A stretch of DNA of 45,191 bases from a virus: the IMG/VR virus record IMGVR_UViG_3300038701_000498, positions 1-45,191 of that record; one strand, given 5' to 3'. The position numbers and the translations under genes were made by a program. This document shows, piece after piece, positions 44,152 through 45,191 of this stretch. The notes under the pieces were generated by a model, which did not search any database, was not told where the DNA came from, and saw only the letters and a program-made list of their open reading frames with translations. Numbering within the stretch: the stretch's first letter is position 1; each line of letters begins with the position of its first letter.

Positions 44152-44526
44152 ATGGGTAAGAAGTACAATGCGCTGAGCTTTGTGCAGCGCAACAGAGTGA
44201 TCCAAGATTACTTGAAACCTGTGTGTAAAGACTTGGGGGAGGGCAAGCTCGAGCTTCCGACGAAGTCTACGCCGGAGCTGGCCGCAGAAGCGACTAAGAC
44301 CCTCGGCTTTTATGTGACCAACGGGAACATCTCGGGTGCGATCCGGGACTTGGAGGAAATGGGCCACAAGGTGGTTCGCCGCAACTCGGTGGGGAGCAAG
44401 GCGAACATACAAGAGCTCGAAGGGCGCATCGCAGCGCTGGAGGCCCGCGTGGAGCATCTGGAGTTAAAGGAGCTTATGCGTGGCTGGGAGGATGACCAAG
44501 ACCCCGGACCTGCCTCGGGAACTTGA
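44152..44526 (+). CDS. Hypothetical protein with C-terminal coiled coil
   Basis: The start is ATG 44152 after AAGGAGATAGAT. The 124-residue product has a helical, basic N-terminus (QRNRVIQDYLKPVCKDLGEG), LAAEATKTLGFYVTNGNISG and GAIRDLEEMGHKVV (HTH-like), and then a coiled coil (IQELEGRIAALEARVEHLEL). It could be a dimeric regulator. No family recognised. Confidence 0.65.
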   Translation: MGKKYNALSFVQRNRVIQDYLKPVCKDLGEGKLELPTKSTPELAAEATKTLGFYVTNGNISGAIRDLEEMGHKVVRRNSVGSKANIQELEGRIAALEARVEHLELKELMRGWEDDQDPGPASGT

Positions 44527-44638
44527 GGCAGAGCTGGCAAGACTGGGGGTCATGCGCCCCCGGCCCGAACCGCCACCGACGAGACCGTTGCCCGCAGTGT
44601 GGAGACCTGCGCACCCCGGCGACGAGCCGCCCTTCTAG
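44480..44638 (+). CDS. Small proline-rich hypothetical protein
   Basis: GTG 44480 is the preferred start, since AGGAG lies about 8 nt upstream; ATG 44492 would shorten the product from 52 to 48 residues. It is rich in Pro, Arg and Glu (VMRPRPEPPPTRPLPAVW) and overlaps the coiled-coil gene. Such short overlapping frames are common in this cluster. Function unknown. Confidence 0.5.
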   Translation: MAGRMTKTPDLPRELEAELARLGVMRPRPEPPPTRPLPAVWRPAHPGDEPPF

Positions 44639-44647
44639 GAGAGAGAT

Positions 44648-44770
44648 ATGACCTGCTGCACGGAAAACTGCCGACAGGGTCGCAACTGCCCGAACCGCAT
44701 CAAGCGGGCGCTGTGGCCTGCGATCAAGGAAACGCTGGCACGGCTGGCGAGGGAGAGGACCGATGATTGA
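44648..44770 (+). CDS. 40-residue cysteine-rich protein
   Basis: AGGAG lies just before ATG 44648. The product starts MTCCTENCRQGRNCPNRIKR, with five cysteines in the first 15 residues or so, followed by a helical, basic tail (IKETLARLARERTDD). The CC...CxQGRxCP pattern recurs in small phage proteins. It probably binds metal. It overlaps the next start by 8 nt. Confidence 0.7.
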   Translation: MTCCTENCRQGRNCPNRIKRALWPAIKETLARLARERTDD

Positions 44771-45188
44771 CCTGATTGAACGCGCAAAAGAGGCGCTGGA
44801 AGGCGCAACGCCGGGGCCTTGGTCGTTGTCCCAAGACACCTGCTATTCAGGTCGTATGTCCGGCAGCTATTACCGCGTGTGGGACAATGATTTAAACGCG
44901 ATTTGTGCCGAAGAATACGGGGCGCACAATGACGGCGGAGCAGCGAACATGCGCCTCATCGCCATGTCACCCGACCTCGCCCGCGCGTTGATTGCAGCGG
45001 GGGAGTTGGCGGAGGCTGCGAAAGAGGTGCGCAATATCGCCAACATGGCTTTCGGTGCTGGCACAGAAGAACGCGAAGGTGGGTCAGGGCGGCGACAAGG
45101 CAAGCTGATTGATGACTACGAGCGCAGAATTGACGCAATCAACGCCGCCCTAGCCCGCTTCCGCGCCATTGCGGAGGGTAAGGAATGA
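44763..45188 (+). CDS. Ea22-like phage protein
   Basis: The 141-residue product begins MIDLIERAKEALEGATPGPW, with a conserved-looking ANMRLIAMSPDLARALIAAG and LAEAAKEV. This is the layout of the Ead/Ea22-like proteins found in many phages and prophages, whose function is poorly known. Its stop overlaps an ATG at 45185 that begins a further gene cut by the window edge. Confidence 0.65.
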   Translation: MIDLIERAKEALEGATPGPWSLSQDTCYSGRMSGSYYRVWDNDLNAICAEEYGAHNDGGAANMRLIAMSPDLARALIAAGELAEAAKEVRNIANMAFGAGTEEREGGSGRRQGKLIDDYERRIDAINAALARFRAIAEGKE

Positions 45189-45191
45189 CCT

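Noticed and set aside
45185-45191. Start of a further gene at the right edge
   Set aside because: Only ATGACCT is visible, overlapping the previous stop; too little to annotate.

Overview
The window is one contiguous piece of a tailed, probably short-tailed (podovirus-like) double-stranded DNA phage genome. It is GC-rich and densely packed. Most late genes overlap by 1-8 nt (ATGA and TGATG junctions). Several proteins resemble families common in phages and prophages of Rhodobacterales and marine Alphaproteobacteria: a GTA-type spike-base protein, a head-spike fibre, and small basic virion proteins. The host is therefore probably a roseobacter-like alphaproteobacterium. This is inference; no host marker is present. 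No tape measure, sheath or tail-tube gene is seen, and no integrase, DNA polymerase or RNA polymerase. Genes run off both ends, so the genome is incomplete here.

Left two-thirds (1-30036, minus strand): the late operon. Read in transcription order from about 30.0 kb leftward, it holds a small-terminase candidate, two small proteins (one a 29-residue zinc-ribbon-like mini-protein overlapping the TerL start), TerL, an HNH endonuclease, the portal, a small coiled-coil protein, a GroES-like co-chaperonin, an Acb2-like (anti-CBASS) candidate, a scaffold, a conserved virion protein, a decoration-type protein and the major capsid protein. A strong terminator follows the capsid gene. After it comes a GIY-YIG endonuclease with its own promoter, then spike and fibre genes, small basic proteins, a second HNH, a repetitive Pro/Ser-rich protein, connectors, a second GIY-YIG and a lysis cassette (T7-type amidase, holin-like protein, spanin pair). 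Fibres, a nozzle-like tail protein and ejection-type proteins complete it.

Middle (30037-32946): a mostly non-coding divergent control region. It holds one short early gene with a perfect terminator, a G-quadruplex motif, 30-bp direct repeats, a small zinc-finger gene on the minus strand, and an AT-rich tract with 15 TTAGAT/ATCTAA half-sites. The tract looks like an iteron-type origin or operator array.

Right third (32947-45191, plus strand): early/middle accessory genes. They include small conserved phage proteins, HTH and zinc-ribbon proteins, a third HNH endonuclease, a MoxR/CobS-like AAA+ ATPase, a DUF3150-like protein, a zincin plus VWA-domain protein, a VRR-NUC nuclease and a winged-helix protein.

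The most unusual feature is a family of about 20 dispersed 17-19-bp palindromes (GTATGCG-N3-CGCATAC). In the right third ten of them sit 11-18 nt before a start codon, directly before the Shine-Dalgarno sequence. Four can form a competing, mutually exclusive hairpin. A few lie inside genes in frame, one with a compensatory base change. They look like a phage-wide operator or RNA-hairpin system resembling the start-associated repeats of some mycobacteriophages.
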